Shown here one piece after another: positions 16,443 through 25,224 of a DNA stretch of 64,000 nucleotides. The translations under genes and the position numbers were made by a program. Below the pieces are notes generated by a model. The model searched no databases. It was not told the DNA's origin and worked only from the letters and a program-made list of their open reading frames with translations. The first letter of the stretch is position 1. Every line of letters begins with the position of its first letter. Source of the stretch: Pseudomonas sp. CROZ-RG-20F-R04-15 (GTDB lineage Bacteria; Pseudomonadota; Gammaproteobacteria; Pseudomonadales; Pseudomonadaceae); assembly GCF_022662375.1 (NCBI RefSeq), contig NZ_JAKNQL010000007.1, positions 1 to 64,000 of the forward strand. Direction: 5' to 3'.

Positions 16443-18284
16443 TTACTCCGTGCCCACAGGGTCGGTTTGCAGTTTGGTTTCGACTTCTATCGCCGGTTTC
16501 GCGTCCGGCTTGATCCACCAGGTATTGATGCCGATGTCATATTTTGGTGAGACCTTCGGGTGACCGATGTGATTCCAGTACGCCACGCGCCAGGTCTTGA
16601 TGTGCCAGTTGGGCACCACGTAATAACCCCATTGCAGCACACGATCGAGTGCACGGGCGTGGGCCACCAGGCTTTTGCGCGAGTCGGCGTTGATCAGGTT
16701 CTCGACCAGTTGATCGACGATCGGGTCCTTCAACCCCATGGTGTTGCGGCTGCTGGCCTTGTCGGCAGCGGCGCTCATCCAGTATTCGCGCTGTTCGTTG
16801 CCCGGCGAGTTGGACTGCGGGAAGCTGCCGACCATCATGTCGAAGTCCCGCGAGCGGACGCGGTTGATGTACTGCGAAACGTCGACGCGGCGGATCACCA
16901 GATCTATGCCGAGATCGCTGAGGTTGCGTTTGAATGGCAGCAATACGCGTTCGAATTCGGTCTGCGCCAAGAGAAACTCGATGACCACCGGTTTGCCGGT
17001 GGCGTCGACCATTTTATCGTCGACGATCTTCCAGCCAGCCTCTTGCAGCAGTTGGTAGGCCTCGCGCTGCTGGGTGCGGATCATGCCGCTGGCGTCGGTC
17101 TTGGGGTTTTCGAACGCTTCGCTGAACACCTGCGCCGGCAGTTTGCTGCGAAACGGTTCGAGAATCGCCCGTTGATCGGCATCGGGCAGGCCGGTGGCGG
17201 CCATTTCCGAGTTCTCGAAATAGCTGCGGGTGCGGAAGTAGGCGCCGTTGAACAGTTGTTTGTTGGTCCATTCGAAATCGAACAGCAGGCCCAGTGCCTG
17301 ACGCACGCGCACATCCTGAAACACCGGGCGGCGCAGGTTGAAGACGAACCCCTGCATGCCGGTCGGGTTGCTGTTGGCGATCTGCTCCTTGATCAAGCGG
17401 CCTTCAGTGACGGCCGGAATGTTGTAGGCGTTGGCCCAGTTTTTTGCGGCCATCTCCAGCCAGTAATCGAACTGGCCGGCTTTCAGGGCTTCAAGGGCGA
17501 CGGTGTTGTCGCGGTAGTAATCGGTGGTCATCGTGTCGAAATTGTAGAAACCGCGATTGACCGGCAGATCCTTGCCCCAGTAATCCTTGACCCGCTCGTA
17601 ACGCACCGAGCGGCCGGCCTTCACTTCGGCGACCTTGTATGGGCCGCTGCCCAGGGGGATTTCCAGGTTGCCCTTGTTGAAATCGCGATCGGCCCACCAG
17701 TGTTTCGGCAGCACCGGCAACTGGCCGAGGATCAGCGGCAACTCGCGGTTGTTGGTGTGCTTGAACTTGAACAGCACCTTGAGCGGGTCTTCGGCGATGA
17801 CTTCGGCGACATCGTTGTAGTAGCCGCGAAACAGTGGCGAGCCTTCCTTGGTCAGGGTGTTGAAGCTGAACACCACGTCGTCGGCGCGCACCGGGTGGCC
17901 GTCATGAAAACGAGCTTCGGGACGCAGGTAGAAACGCACCCAGCTGTTGTCCGGGGCTTTTTCGATTTTGCCGGCGATCAGACCGTATTCGGTGAACGGC
18001 TCGTCGAGGCTGTGCTTGGTCAGAGTGTCGTAGATCTGTCCGACGTCATCGGCCGGCACGCCTTTGCTGATAAACGGGTTGAGGCTGTCGAAGCCGCCGA
18101 ATCCGGCCTGACGAAACACGCCGCCCTTGGGTGCGTCGGGATTCACGTAATCGAACTGCTTGAAATCGGCCGGGTATTTCGGCGGCTCGTTGTACAGGGT
18201 CACGGCGTGTTGCGGGGCGGCACAGGCCAGCCCGGCGAACAGCAAGCCGCTGGCCTGGACGAGCAGGGCGCGGATCGGTTTCAT
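16443..18284 (-). CDS. nppA2: periplasmic peptide-binding protein (NppA2/YejA-type)
   Basis: A 613-residue extracellular solute-binding protein of family 5. The signal peptide ([22 protein letters not shown]) is followed by [26 protein letters not shown], typical of YejA-like proteins. It captures peptides or peptide-like antibiotics in the periplasm for the NppBCD importer. The reading frame is open for another 99 codons upstream, but that part overlaps the preceding gene and lacks a signal sequence. The start here is supported by GGAGA at 7 bases and by the 4-base ATGA overlap with the upstream stop. It is a paralogue of that upstream gene. Confidence 0.9.
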   Translation of the reverse strand: MKPIRALLVQASGLLFAGLACAAPQHAVTLYNEPPKYPADFKQFDYVNPDAPKGGVFRQAGFGGFDSLNPFISKGVPADDVGQIYDTLTKHSLDEPFTEYGLIAGKIEKAPDNSWVRFYLRPEARFHDGHPVRADDVVFSFNTLTKEGSPLFRGYYNDVAEVIAEDPLKVLFKFKHTNNRELPLILGQLPVLPKHWWADRDFNKGNLEIPLGSGPYKVAEVKAGRSVRYERVKDYWGKDLPVNRGFYNFDTMTTDYYRDNTVALEALKAGQFDYWLEMAAKNWANAYNIPAVTEGRLIKEQIANSNPTGMQGFVFNLRRPVFQDVRVRQALGLLFDFEWTNKQLFNGAYFRTRSYFENSEMAATGLPDADQRAILEPFRSKLPAQVFSEAFENPKTDASGMIRTQQREAYQLLQEAGWKIVDDKMVDATGKPVVIEFLLAQTEFERVLLPFKRNLSDLGIDLVIRRVDVSQYINRVRSRDFDMMVGSFPQSNSPGNEQREYWMSAAADKASSRNTMGLKDPIVDQLVENLINADSRKSLVAHARALDRVLQWGYYVVPNWHIKTWRVAYWNHIGHPKVSPKYDIGINTWWIKPDAKPAIEVETKLQTDPVGTE

Positions 18285-20113
18285 TGATCTTTCTCCGAAG
18301 ACTTCAGCCACCACGCGCTCAGGCCCAGGGTGTAGGGCGGCGTGGTGACGAAGGCCAACCGGTTGCGGTAGGCCAGACGGTGATAATTGAGGTACCAGTT
18401 GGGAATGCTGTAGTGCTGCCAGAGCAGCACGCGGTCGAGCGCCTTGCCGGCGGCGACCTGTTCGTCGCGGGTGCGCGCGGCGAGCAATTGTTCGAGCAGG
18501 TGATCGACCACCGGATTGGCGATGCCCGCGTAATTCTTGCTGCCCTTGACCCCGGCCTGGCTGGAGTGGAAGTACTGCCACTGCTCAAGGCCCGGGCTTA
18601 AGGTCTGGTTGAGCGTCATCGAGATCATGTCGAAATCGAACTGATCGAGGCGCTGTTTGTACTGCGCCCGATCCACGGTACGCAGGCGCGCGTCGATGCC
18701 GATGCTGTTGAGGTTCTCGATGTAGGGCTGGTAGAGGCGCTCAAGGTTCGGATTGACCAGCAGCAGCTCAAACCGCAGCGGTTGGCCGTCAGCGTTTTGC
18801 AGGCGCTGGCCGTTGAGCTTCCAGCCGGCCTCAGCGAGCAGCGCCAGTGCCTTGCGCATGGTTTTCCGGGGGATGCCGCGACCGTCGGTTTGCGGCAACG
18901 TGAACGGCTCGGTAAACAGCCTGGCCGGCAGTTGTTCCTTGTACGGCTTGAGCATCAGCCATTCATGTCCGACCGGCAGCCCAGAGGTCGTGAATTCACT
19001 GTTGGGGTAGTAACTGGTGGTGCGTTTGTAGGCGTCGCTGAACAGCGCGCGGTTGGTCCACTCGAAGTCGAACATCAGGCCCAGCGCTTCGCGGGTCTTG
19101 ACGTCCGAGAACGTAGCGCGGCGGGTGTTCATGAACAGGCCCTGAGTCTGGGTCGGGATCTGATGCGGGATCTGCGCCTTGATCACATCGCCCCGGCGCA
19201 CGGCAGGGAAGTTGTAGCCGTTGGCCCAGTTCTTCGCCTGATGCTCGATGTAGATGTCGAACTCGCCAGCCTTGAACGCTTCGAAGGCGACATCGCTGTC
19301 ACGGTAGAACTCGACTTCCATGCGATCGAAGTTGTACTTACCGCGATTGACCGCCAGATCCTTGCCCCAGTAATCCTTGACCCGTTCGAAGATCAACTGC
19401 CGACCCGGCGTCACCGAGGTGATGCGATACGGGCCGCTACCCAGTGGCGGTTCGAAGGTGGTGGCCTTGAAGTCGCGGTCTTTCCAATAGTGCTGCGGCA
19501 GCACCGGCAATTCACCGAGGCGCAGGATCAACAGCGGATTGCCCGAGCGCTTGAGCACAAAGCGAATGCGCTGTTTATTGAGAATGTCGACGCGCAGCAC
19601 TTCCTGCAGAGCGGTGCGGTACAGCGGATGACCGTCCTTGAGCAGCGTTCGATAGGAGAACGCCACGTCGTAGGCGGTGATCGGCGTGCCATCGTGAAAA
19701 CGCGCTTCCGGGCGCAGATTGAACACCACCCAGCTGCGATCTTCGCTGTACTCCACCGATTGCGCGATCAAGCCGTAACTCGACGCCGGTTCGTCGCCGG
19801 ACGGCGAATACTGGCCGGTGCCGACCATCAACGGCTCGTTCAGCTCGTTGATGCCGTACTGGAGGAAATTCGCTGTGGTCACCGGGCTGGTGCCCTTGAA
19901 CGTGTACGGGTTGACCGTATCGAAGGTGCCGAACGCCATCACCCGCAACGTACCGCCCTTGGGCGCTTGCGGGTTGACCCAGTCGAAGTGGGTAAATCTG
20001 GCCGGGTACTTGAGCGTGCCGAACTGCGCATAACCGTGACTTTCGGTAATCGTCGCGCTTGCGGTTGAGCTCAAGGCCAGGCTGATCAGGAGCAGGAGGA
20101 GGGGACGCTTCAA
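18281..20113 (-). CDS. nppA1: periplasmic peptide-binding protein (NppA1/YejA-type)
   Basis: A 610-residue family 5 solute-binding protein with a clear signal peptide (MKRPLLLLLISLALSSTASA). It shares its whole layout with the downstream paralogue: PARFTHFDWVNPQAPKGG early, [15 protein letters not shown] and the [11 protein letters not shown] segment in the middle. The two genes look like an old tandem duplication that gave two binding proteins for one channel. Translation appears to begin at TTG, with only a weak ribosome site. It is the first gene of the operon nppA1-A2-B-C-D. In P. aeruginosa the equivalent five genes are PA1811-PA1807. Confidence 0.9.
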   Translation of the reverse strand: MKRPLLLLLISLALSSTASATITESHGYAQFGTLKYPARFTHFDWVNPQAPKGGTLRVMAFGTFDTVNPYTFKGTSPVTTANFLQYGINELNEPLMVGTGQYSPSGDEPASSYGLIAQSVEYSEDRSWVVFNLRPEARFHDGTPITAYDVAFSYRTLLKDGHPLYRTALQEVLRVDILNKQRIRFVLKRSGNPLLILRLGELPVLPQHYWKDRDFKATTFEPPLGSGPYRITSVTPGRQLIFERVKDYWGKDLAVNRGKYNFDRMEVEFYRDSDVAFEAFKAGEFDIYIEHQAKNWANGYNFPAVRRGDVIKAQIPHQIPTQTQGLFMNTRRATFSDVKTREALGLMFDFEWTNRALFSDAYKRTTSYYPNSEFTTSGLPVGHEWLMLKPYKEQLPARLFTEPFTLPQTDGRGIPRKTMRKALALLAEAGWKLNGQRLQNADGQPLRFELLLVNPNLERLYQPYIENLNSIGIDARLRTVDRAQYKQRLDQFDFDMISMTLNQTLSPGLEQWQYFHSSQAGVKGSKNYAGIANPVVDHLLEQLLAARTRDEQVAAGKALDRVLLWQHYSIPNWYLNYHRLAYRNRLAFVTTPPYTLGLSAWWLKSSEKDQ

Positions 20114-20219
20114 GTCAGATCCGATCCAGGCGGCTTGGGCTTAGTGGGCCGTACAGTAACAGCTTGTCTGGGCAGGAAAAAGATGCGGGTTAATGCGGGG
20201 TTAATCGTTTGCGCGAAGA

Positions 20220-20381
20220 GCCCCTCACCCTAACCCTCTCCCGGGGGGAGAGGGGACTGACTGTGGTGTTTGGGATAGTTGCGCCGACGTGCGACACCGA
20301 GTCGAACTCGGATTTTGAAAAGCCCCCCGATCGGCTCCCTTTCCCCCTCGCCCCTTGGGGGAGAGGGCTGGGGTGAGGGGG
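20220..20381. repeat. 162-bp dispersed repeat with CCCTCACCC...GGGTGAGGG ends
   Basis: The element begins GCCCCTCACCCTAACCCTCTCCC and ends with the inverted form GAGAGGGCTGGGGTGAGGGGG, so its ends form a long imperfect hairpin. A second copy is at 39171-39348 in the same orientation with near-identical ends and a matching middle (GAGTCGAACTC, GATCGGCTCCCTTTCCCC). It carries no reading frame and looks like a miniature, non-autonomous repeat. Confidence 0.85.
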
Positions 20382-20413
20382 ATCGATCTAAAGCACGCCA
20401 CAAAGTCCGGACC

Positions 20414-20441
20414 AAAAAAAGCCCCTGAAATCTCAGGGGCT
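20414..20441 (-). terminator. terminator of mltD
   Basis: On the minus strand, AGCCCCTGA and TCAGGGGCT pair with a 4-base loop and are followed by seven T residues, starting 6 bases after the mltD stop. The remainder of the 334-base gap upstream (20114-20447) holds the 162-bp repeat and the nppA1 promoter region, with nothing else visible. Confidence 0.9.
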
Positions 20442-20447
20442 CTTCTG

Positions 20448-21914
20448 TCAGTGCGGCTGATAAACCGTGAGCATCTGCCCAGGCTTCAACGCCTTGCCCG
20501 CACCCGGATTCCAGCGCTTGAGATGCTGCATCTCAACGTTGAAACGCTTGGCCACCACGTACAGCGTGTCGCCGCGTTTGACCTTGTACTGAGTCTGCTG
20601 CGCGCTGTCGTCCTTGCCTTTGCTCTTGCTGTTGGACGCAACCACCGTGTTGACCCGGCCGGACTTGCGAGCAGCCGGCGCGCGTTTGCTGGTGTCCTGC
20701 ATGACCAAAGTCTGGCCAACCTTGAGGTTCTTGCCGGTCAGCTTGTTCCAGCGTTGCAGATCCTTGACTTCAACCTTGTTGGCCTTGGCAATGGAACCGA
20801 GGTTATCGCCACGCTTCACGCGATAAGCACGCTTGAGTTTTGCCACTTCGGAAGGATCGGCGCCTTCGAACACTGGTTTCAGCGAACGCGGGCTGATCAG
20901 CTCGTCAGGCCGCATGGTCTGCAAACTGGCGGTCAGCAACTGCGCCTTCGACGTCGGCACCAGCAAATGCTGAGGGCCGTCGATGGTGGTGCGCTGCTTG
21001 AACGCCGGGTTGAGCTGGAACAGTTCGTCTTCGTCGATGTTGGCCACCGCCGCAACCTTGGACAGGTCCATGCGCTGGTTGATTTCGACGACCTGGAAGT
21101 ACGGTTCGTTGGCGATCGGGTTGAGGTTGACCCCGTAGGCTTCCGGCGCCAGGACCACTTGCGACAGTGCCAGCAGTTTCGGCACGTAGGCCTGGGTTTC
21201 CGCCGGCAGCGGCAGGTTCCAGTAGTCGGTGGGCAGGCCGAGCTTTTCGTTACGCTCGATGGCGCGGCTGACCGTGCCTTCACCGGCATTGTACGCCGCC
21301 AGCGCCAGCAGCCAGTCACCGTTGAACATGTCGTGCAGACGGGTCAGGTAGTCCATCGCTGCCGTGGTCGAAGCAGTGATATCGCGACGGCCATCATAGA
21401 AGCGGGTCTGACGCAGGTTGAAGTAACGCCCGGTGGAGGGAATGAACTGCCACAGCCCGACAGCATCGGCCCGGGAATAGGCCATCGGGTTGTAGGCGCT
21501 CTCAATCACTGGCAGCAGGGCCAGTTCCAGCGGCATGTTGCGTTCTTCGAGGCGTTCGACGATGTAGTGAATATAGAGACTGCCGCGTTCGCCGGCGTTC
21601 TCGAGGAAAGAGGGATTGCTGGCGAACCACAGGCGCTGTTGCTCGATGCGCGGGTTGACGCCGAGGCCTTCCTGCAACTGAAAGCCCTGGCGCATGCGTT
21701 CCCAGATGTCCTGAGGAACCTGTGGGCTGGGCTTTTCGGTCAGCCAGATCGGCTTCTGCTTGGCTCGCGCAGCAATGTTCGGCGTATGGGTCGCTTCAGT
21801 CTGCGGAGCATGGCTGGAACAGCCCGCCAGCGTGGCGGACACAGCCACCGCGATGGCTTGCGCCAGGCGGGTCAATGCGTCTGAATTGACGGACTTACGT
21901 ATGGATGACGACAT
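20448..21914 (-). CDS. mltD: membrane-bound lytic murein transglycosylase D
   Basis: A 488-residue lipoprotein that cleaves the MurNAc-GlcNAc bond of peptidoglycan, forming 1,6-anhydro ends. The signal ends in a lipobox (LAGC) near residue 32. The SLT catalytic domain is centred on ESAYNPMAYSRADAVGLWQF (catalytic Glu in ES). Two LysM domains close the protein, beginning YRVKRGDNLGSIA and YKVKRGDTLYVVA, for binding glycan strands. I chose the ATG of MSSSIRKS; a TTG eight codons upstream is also open. gloB lies upstream on the same strand, in the order seen in P. aeruginosa. Confidence 0.93.
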   Translation of the reverse strand: MSSSIRKSVNSDALTRLAQAIAVAVSATLAGCSSHAPQTEATHTPNIAARAKQKPIWLTEKPSPQVPQDIWERMRQGFQLQEGLGVNPRIEQQRLWFASNPSFLENAGERGSLYIHYIVERLEERNMPLELALLPVIESAYNPMAYSRADAVGLWQFIPSTGRYFNLRQTRFYDGRRDITASTTAAMDYLTRLHDMFNGDWLLALAAYNAGEGTVSRAIERNEKLGLPTDYWNLPLPAETQAYVPKLLALSQVVLAPEAYGVNLNPIANEPYFQVVEINQRMDLSKVAAVANIDEDELFQLNPAFKQRTTIDGPQHLLVPTSKAQLLTASLQTMRPDELISPRSLKPVFEGADPSEVAKLKRAYRVKRGDNLGSIAKANKVEVKDLQRWNKLTGKNLKVGQTLVMQDTSKRAPAARKSGRVNTVVASNSKSKGKDDSAQQTQYKVKRGDTLYVVAKRFNVEMQHLKRWNPGAGKALKPGQMLTVYQPH

Positions 21915-22013
21915 TGGCTGGAAGTAAGTTCCGGGCAAAAATGTCGGGCGATTCTAGAAAGCGCACCCCTCGCGGTCAACCATTCAGAATTTTTGTACCA
22001 GGCGGTGGGGTGC

Positions 22014-22781
22014 TTAGAACTTATCTTTCCATGCCCGCAGAGCCGCAAAAACCTCACTCGGCGCCCGGTTTTGAGCGCCTGCCCGTTCGTCCACTTTTTG
22101 TTTAACTAATGTTTCAGTGGTACGTAAAAACGGATTGGTGAGCTTTTCCAGGGCCAGGGTCGAGGGCAGGGTCATGACGCCGTTTTGCCGCTGCTGGCTG
22201 ACTTTTTCCAGACGGGCGGCAATGTCCGGGTTGCCAGGTTCGACAGCAGCGGCAAACTTCAGATTGCTCAAGGTGTATTCATGGGTGCAGTAGACCAGCG
22301 TATCTTCCGGTAAAGCGGCGAGGCGACCGAGCGAATGGTGCATTTGCTCCGGCGTGCCTTCGAACAAGCGGCCGCAACCGGCAGCGAAAAGGGTGTCGCC
22401 ACAGAACAGCAGGCCGTGGTGGTAATAGGCAATGTGTCCCAAGGTGTGACCGGGCACCGCATAGACATCGAAGTCCCAGCCGAGCACGCTGACTGTGTCG
22501 TTGTCCTTGAGCGCCACATCGCGCGCCGGGATGCTTTCGCTGGCCGGGCCGTAAACGGTCGCGCCGCTCGCGGCTTTCAGGCGTTCGACGCCGCCGACGT
22601 GATCATGATGGTGGTGGGTGATCAGGATATCGCTCAACACCCAGCCCGGATGCGCTTCGAGCCATGCCTGCACTGGCGCGGCGTCGCCCGGATCGACCAC
22701 CGCGCAGCGCTGGGTGCGGTGATCCTGTAACAACCAGATGTAGTTGTCGGTGAACGCGGGCAGGGCACTGATCTGTATCAT
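22014..22781 (-). CDS. gloB: hydroxyacylglutathione hydrolase (glyoxalase II)
   Basis: A 255-residue metallo-beta-lactamase-fold enzyme hydrolysing S-D-lactoylglutathione to D-lactate and glutathione, the second step of methylglyoxal detoxification in the cytoplasm. The dinuclear metal motif [10 protein letters not shown] is near residue 54, with further ligands in [12 protein letters not shown] and the later CTHEYT. The C-terminal substrate-binding domain is present. The start [10 protein letters not shown] matches the family; the frame remains open nine codons further up. It is divergent from the methyltransferase gene. Confidence 0.95.
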   Translation of the reverse strand: MIQISALPAFTDNYIWLLQDHRTQRCAVVDPGDAAPVQAWLEAHPGWVLSDILITHHHHDHVGGVERLKAASGATVYGPASESIPARDVALKDNDTVSVLGWDFDVYAVPGHTLGHIAYYHHGLLFCGDTLFAAGCGRLFEGTPEQMHHSLGRLAALPEDTLVYCTHEYTLSNLKFAAAVEPGNPDIAARLEKVSQQRQNGVMTLPSTLALEKLTNPFLRTTETLVKQKVDERAGAQNRAPSEVFAALRAWKDKF

Positions 22782-22847
22782 CGTCGGAATTCGCCAAGCG
22801 GAAAACATTGGCGCATCTTAGTAGTTCCTGGCGCTTTGGAGAATGCG

Positions 22848-23606
22848 ATGAGTGATAAAGCGTTCGCACAGGCTGATCCTGACTGGCTGGCCCTGATCGG
22901 TGCAGCCCGTGAATGGCTGTCCGGCCCGCTCGGGCAATTTCTGCTCGATGAAGAGCGGCGCATGCTCGAAGACGAGTTGGGCCGCTTCTTTGGCGGCTAT
23001 CTGGTGCATTACGGGCCATCGGCCGAGACCCCGCCGGCAGCGCCGCAAGTGCAGCGCAATGTGCGTCTTGGCGCGCCGTTGCCCGGCGTCGAGATTGTCT
23101 GCGAAGAGCAGGCCTGGCCGCTGAGCGAGCACGCCGCCGACGTGGTGGTGATGCAGCACGGTCTGGATTTCTGCCTGTCACCCCATGGTTTGCTGCGTGA
23201 AGCGGCAAGCAGCGTGCGCCCCGGCGGGCATTTGCTGATCATCGGCATCAACCCGTGGAGCACTTGGGGCTTGCGCCATGTTTTTGCTCACGACGCCTTG
23301 CGTCAGGCGCGCTGCATCTCACCGTCACGGGTCGCCGACTGGCTCAATCTGCTGGGCTTCGCGCTGGAGAAACGCCGCTTCGGGTGCTATCGTCCGCCGC
23401 TCGCGTCAGCCAAGTGGCAGGCCCGACTGGCCGGCTGGGAACGCAAGGCTGGTGACTGGCAACTGTCCGGCGGCGGCTTCTATTTATTGGTCGCGCGCAA
23501 GATTGTGGTCGGGCTGCGGCCGTTACGTCAGGAACGTCGCGAGCCGATGGGCAAGCTGATTCCGCTGCCGATGGCCAAGGTCAATCGCCGGCGCATCGAA
23601 CCGTAA
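22848..23606 (+). CDS. class I SAM-dependent methyltransferase-like protein
   Basis: A 252-residue protein with a methyltransferase type 11 core: a degenerate SAM-binding first half (residues about 55-95), VVMQHGLDFCLSPHGLLREAAS, and RPGGHLLIIGINPWSTWG at about 135-150. It always sits between gloB and rnhA in Pseudomonas (PA1814 in P. aeruginosa). The substrate is unknown. The glycine-rich SAM motif is not the usual GxGxG, so catalytic activity is uncertain. GGAG upstream supports this ATG over a TTG four codons earlier. Confidence 0.75.
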   Translation: MSDKAFAQADPDWLALIGAAREWLSGPLGQFLLDEERRMLEDELGRFFGGYLVHYGPSAETPPAAPQVQRNVRLGAPLPGVEIVCEEQAWPLSEHAADVVVMQHGLDFCLSPHGLLREAASSVRPGGHLLIIGINPWSTWGLRHVFAHDALRQARCISPSRVADWLNLLGFALEKRRFGCYRPPLASAKWQARLAGWERKAGDWQLSGGGFYLLVARKIVVGLRPLRQERREPMGKLIPLPMAKVNRRRIEP

Positions 23607-23697
23607 ACCTTCTTTTATTTGTGGCCGGGTATTTCCCGGCCCGGGCCATCGTCGATCCGTGATCGGCGAGGCAGGCATTTATTCTGGATAGAGTGGC

Positions 23698-24168
23698 ATG
23701 AGCGAAAGCGTTGAAAGCGTCGACACCGTAGAACTGTTCACTGACGGTGCCTGCAAGGGCAACCCCGGCCCGGGCGGCTGGGGCGCCTTGCTGGTGTGCA
23801 AAGGCGTCGAGAAGGAACTGTGGGGCGGCGAAGCCAACACCACCAATAACCGCATGGAACTGCTCGGCGCGATTCGTGGCCTCGAAGCTTTGAAGCGTCC
23901 GTGTGAAGTGCTGTTGGTGACCGACTCGCAATACGTGATGAAGGGCATCAACGAGTGGATGGCCAACTGGAAGAAACGCGGCTGGAAAACCGCGGCGAAA
24001 GAGCCGGTGAAGAACGCTGATCTGTGGAAAGAGCTGGATGAGCAGGTCAATCGTCACAAGGTCACCTGGAAATGGGTGCGTGGGCATATTGGTCATCACG
24101 GTAACGAGCGGGCGGACCAGTTGGCTAACCGTGGGGTGGATGAGGTTCGCGGTTACAAACAGACCTGA
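23698..24168 (+). CDS. rnhA: ribonuclease HI
   Basis: A 156-residue type 1 RNase H that degrades RNA in RNA-DNA hybrids such as Okazaki primers and R-loops. The acidic active site is visible: [17 protein letters not shown] (first Asp), NNRMELLG (Glu), VTDSQYV (second Asp) and a late Asp in NERADQLA. The basic handle [16 protein letters not shown] is present. It lies 91 bases after the methyltransferase gene and is followed by a REPIN that separates it from dnaQ. Confidence 0.96.
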   Translation: MSESVESVDTVELFTDGACKGNPGPGGWGALLVCKGVEKELWGGEANTTNNRMELLGAIRGLEALKRPCEVLLVTDSQYVMKGINEWMANWKKRGWKTAAKEPVKNADLWKELDEQVNRHKVTWKWVRGHIGHHGNERADQLANRGVDEVRGYKQT

Positions 24169-24180
24169 TTTTGTCGTTAC

Positions 24181-24272
24181 ACCGTGTCGCGGCCTTCGCG
24201 AGCAGGCTCGCTCCCACATTGGAATGCGGTTCCCTGTGGGAGCGAGCCTGCTCGCGAAGGCCGCGACACGGT
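24181..24272. repeat. REPIN with a perfect 38-bp inverted repeat
   Basis: Bases 24181-24218 and 24235-24272 are perfect reverse complements around a 16-base centre. Each arm contains the REP core GAGCGAGCCTGCTCGCGAA plus flanking bases that also match. It begins 12 bases after the rnhA stop and may serve as its terminator. Confidence 0.95.
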
Positions 24273-24347
24273 CTGACTGAAACACCCCGCCGAGCGTGTT
24301 AACATCCGCGTTTTTTGCAAGATCGACCCGTTGAGAGCTGAACACTG

Positions 24348-25106
24348 ATGGCCACCAGATCCGTTGTACTCGATACCGAAACCACCGGCATGCCGGTGAC
24401 CGATGGTCACCGGATCATTGAAATCGGCTGTGTCGAACTGATCGGTCGGCGCCTGACGGGCCGGCATTTTCACGTTTACCTGCAACCCGATCGCGAAAGT
24501 GATGAAGGCGCCATCGGCGTTCACGGCATCACCAACGAATTCCTCGTCGGCAAGCCGCGTTTCAACGAAGTGGCCGATGAGTTCTTCGAGTTCATCAAAG
24601 GCGCGCAGCTGATCATCCACAACGCGGCGTTCGACGTTGGCTTCATCAACAACGAATTCGCCTTGATGGGCCAACAGGATCGCGCTGACATCACGCAACA
24701 CTGCTCGATCCTCGACACCCTGATGATGGCCCGGGAGCGTCACCCGGGCCAGCGCAACAGCCTCGATGCGTTGTGCAAACGTTATGGCGTCGACAACTCC
24801 GGCCGTGAACTGCACGGCGCCTTGCTCGACTCGGAGATTCTTGCCGACGTCTACCTGACCATGACCGGTGGCCAGACCAGTCTGTCGCTGGCGGGTAATG
24901 CATCGGACGGTAATGGCACCGGCGATGGCGCCGACAACTCGGCCACGGAAATCCGTCGCCTGCCGGCGGATCGCCAGCCAGCGCGGATCATTCGCGCGAC
25001 TGAGGATGAATTGGCGGCGCATCTGGTGCGGCTGGAAATTATTGCCAAGTCTGCCGGTGGGCCGGCGTTGTGGACGCAGATCGCCGAAGCTGACGCGCAG
25101 GTTTAA
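24348..25106 (+). CDS. dnaQ: DNA polymerase III epsilon subunit, 3'-5' exonuclease
   Basis: A 252-residue proofreading exonuclease of the replicative polymerase. The three exonuclease motifs are intact: LDTETTGM near residue 9, HNAAFDVGFINNEF near 98, and HGALLDSEILADVY near 161 (DEDDh family). The C-terminal part (after about residue 185) is the linker and polymerase alpha-binding tail. The rnhA-dnaQ neighbourhood is common in gamma-proteobacteria, though here they are parallel rather than divergent. Confidence 0.96.
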   Translation: MATRSVVLDTETTGMPVTDGHRIIEIGCVELIGRRLTGRHFHVYLQPDRESDEGAIGVHGITNEFLVGKPRFNEVADEFFEFIKGAQLIIHNAAFDVGFINNEFALMGQQDRADITQHCSILDTLMMARERHPGQRNSLDALCKRYGVDNSGRELHGALLDSEILADVYLTMTGGQTSLSLAGNASDGNGTGDGADNSATEIRRLPADRQPARIIRATEDELAAHLVRLEIIAKSAGGPALWTQIAEADAQV

Positions 25107-25224
25107 AAGATCTTTTGCTTTTGCAGACATGAAGCCAAGTGGCCACCCTCGCCACATTCGCTGCAACCCTCTACCCTGAGTGCATTGGCAGATTCAAACC
25201 TGCCGCCTCAGGACACTGAGCCTC

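Noticed and set aside
16560..18287. Long plus-strand frame opposite nppA2
   Set aside because: It is an antisense shadow of the solute-binding protein gene; similar shadows lie opposite ldcA, nppA1, nppB and katG.
18285..18581. N-terminal extension of nppA2
   Set aside because: It would bury the signal peptide inside the protein and overlaps nppA1; the ATGA overlap start is better.
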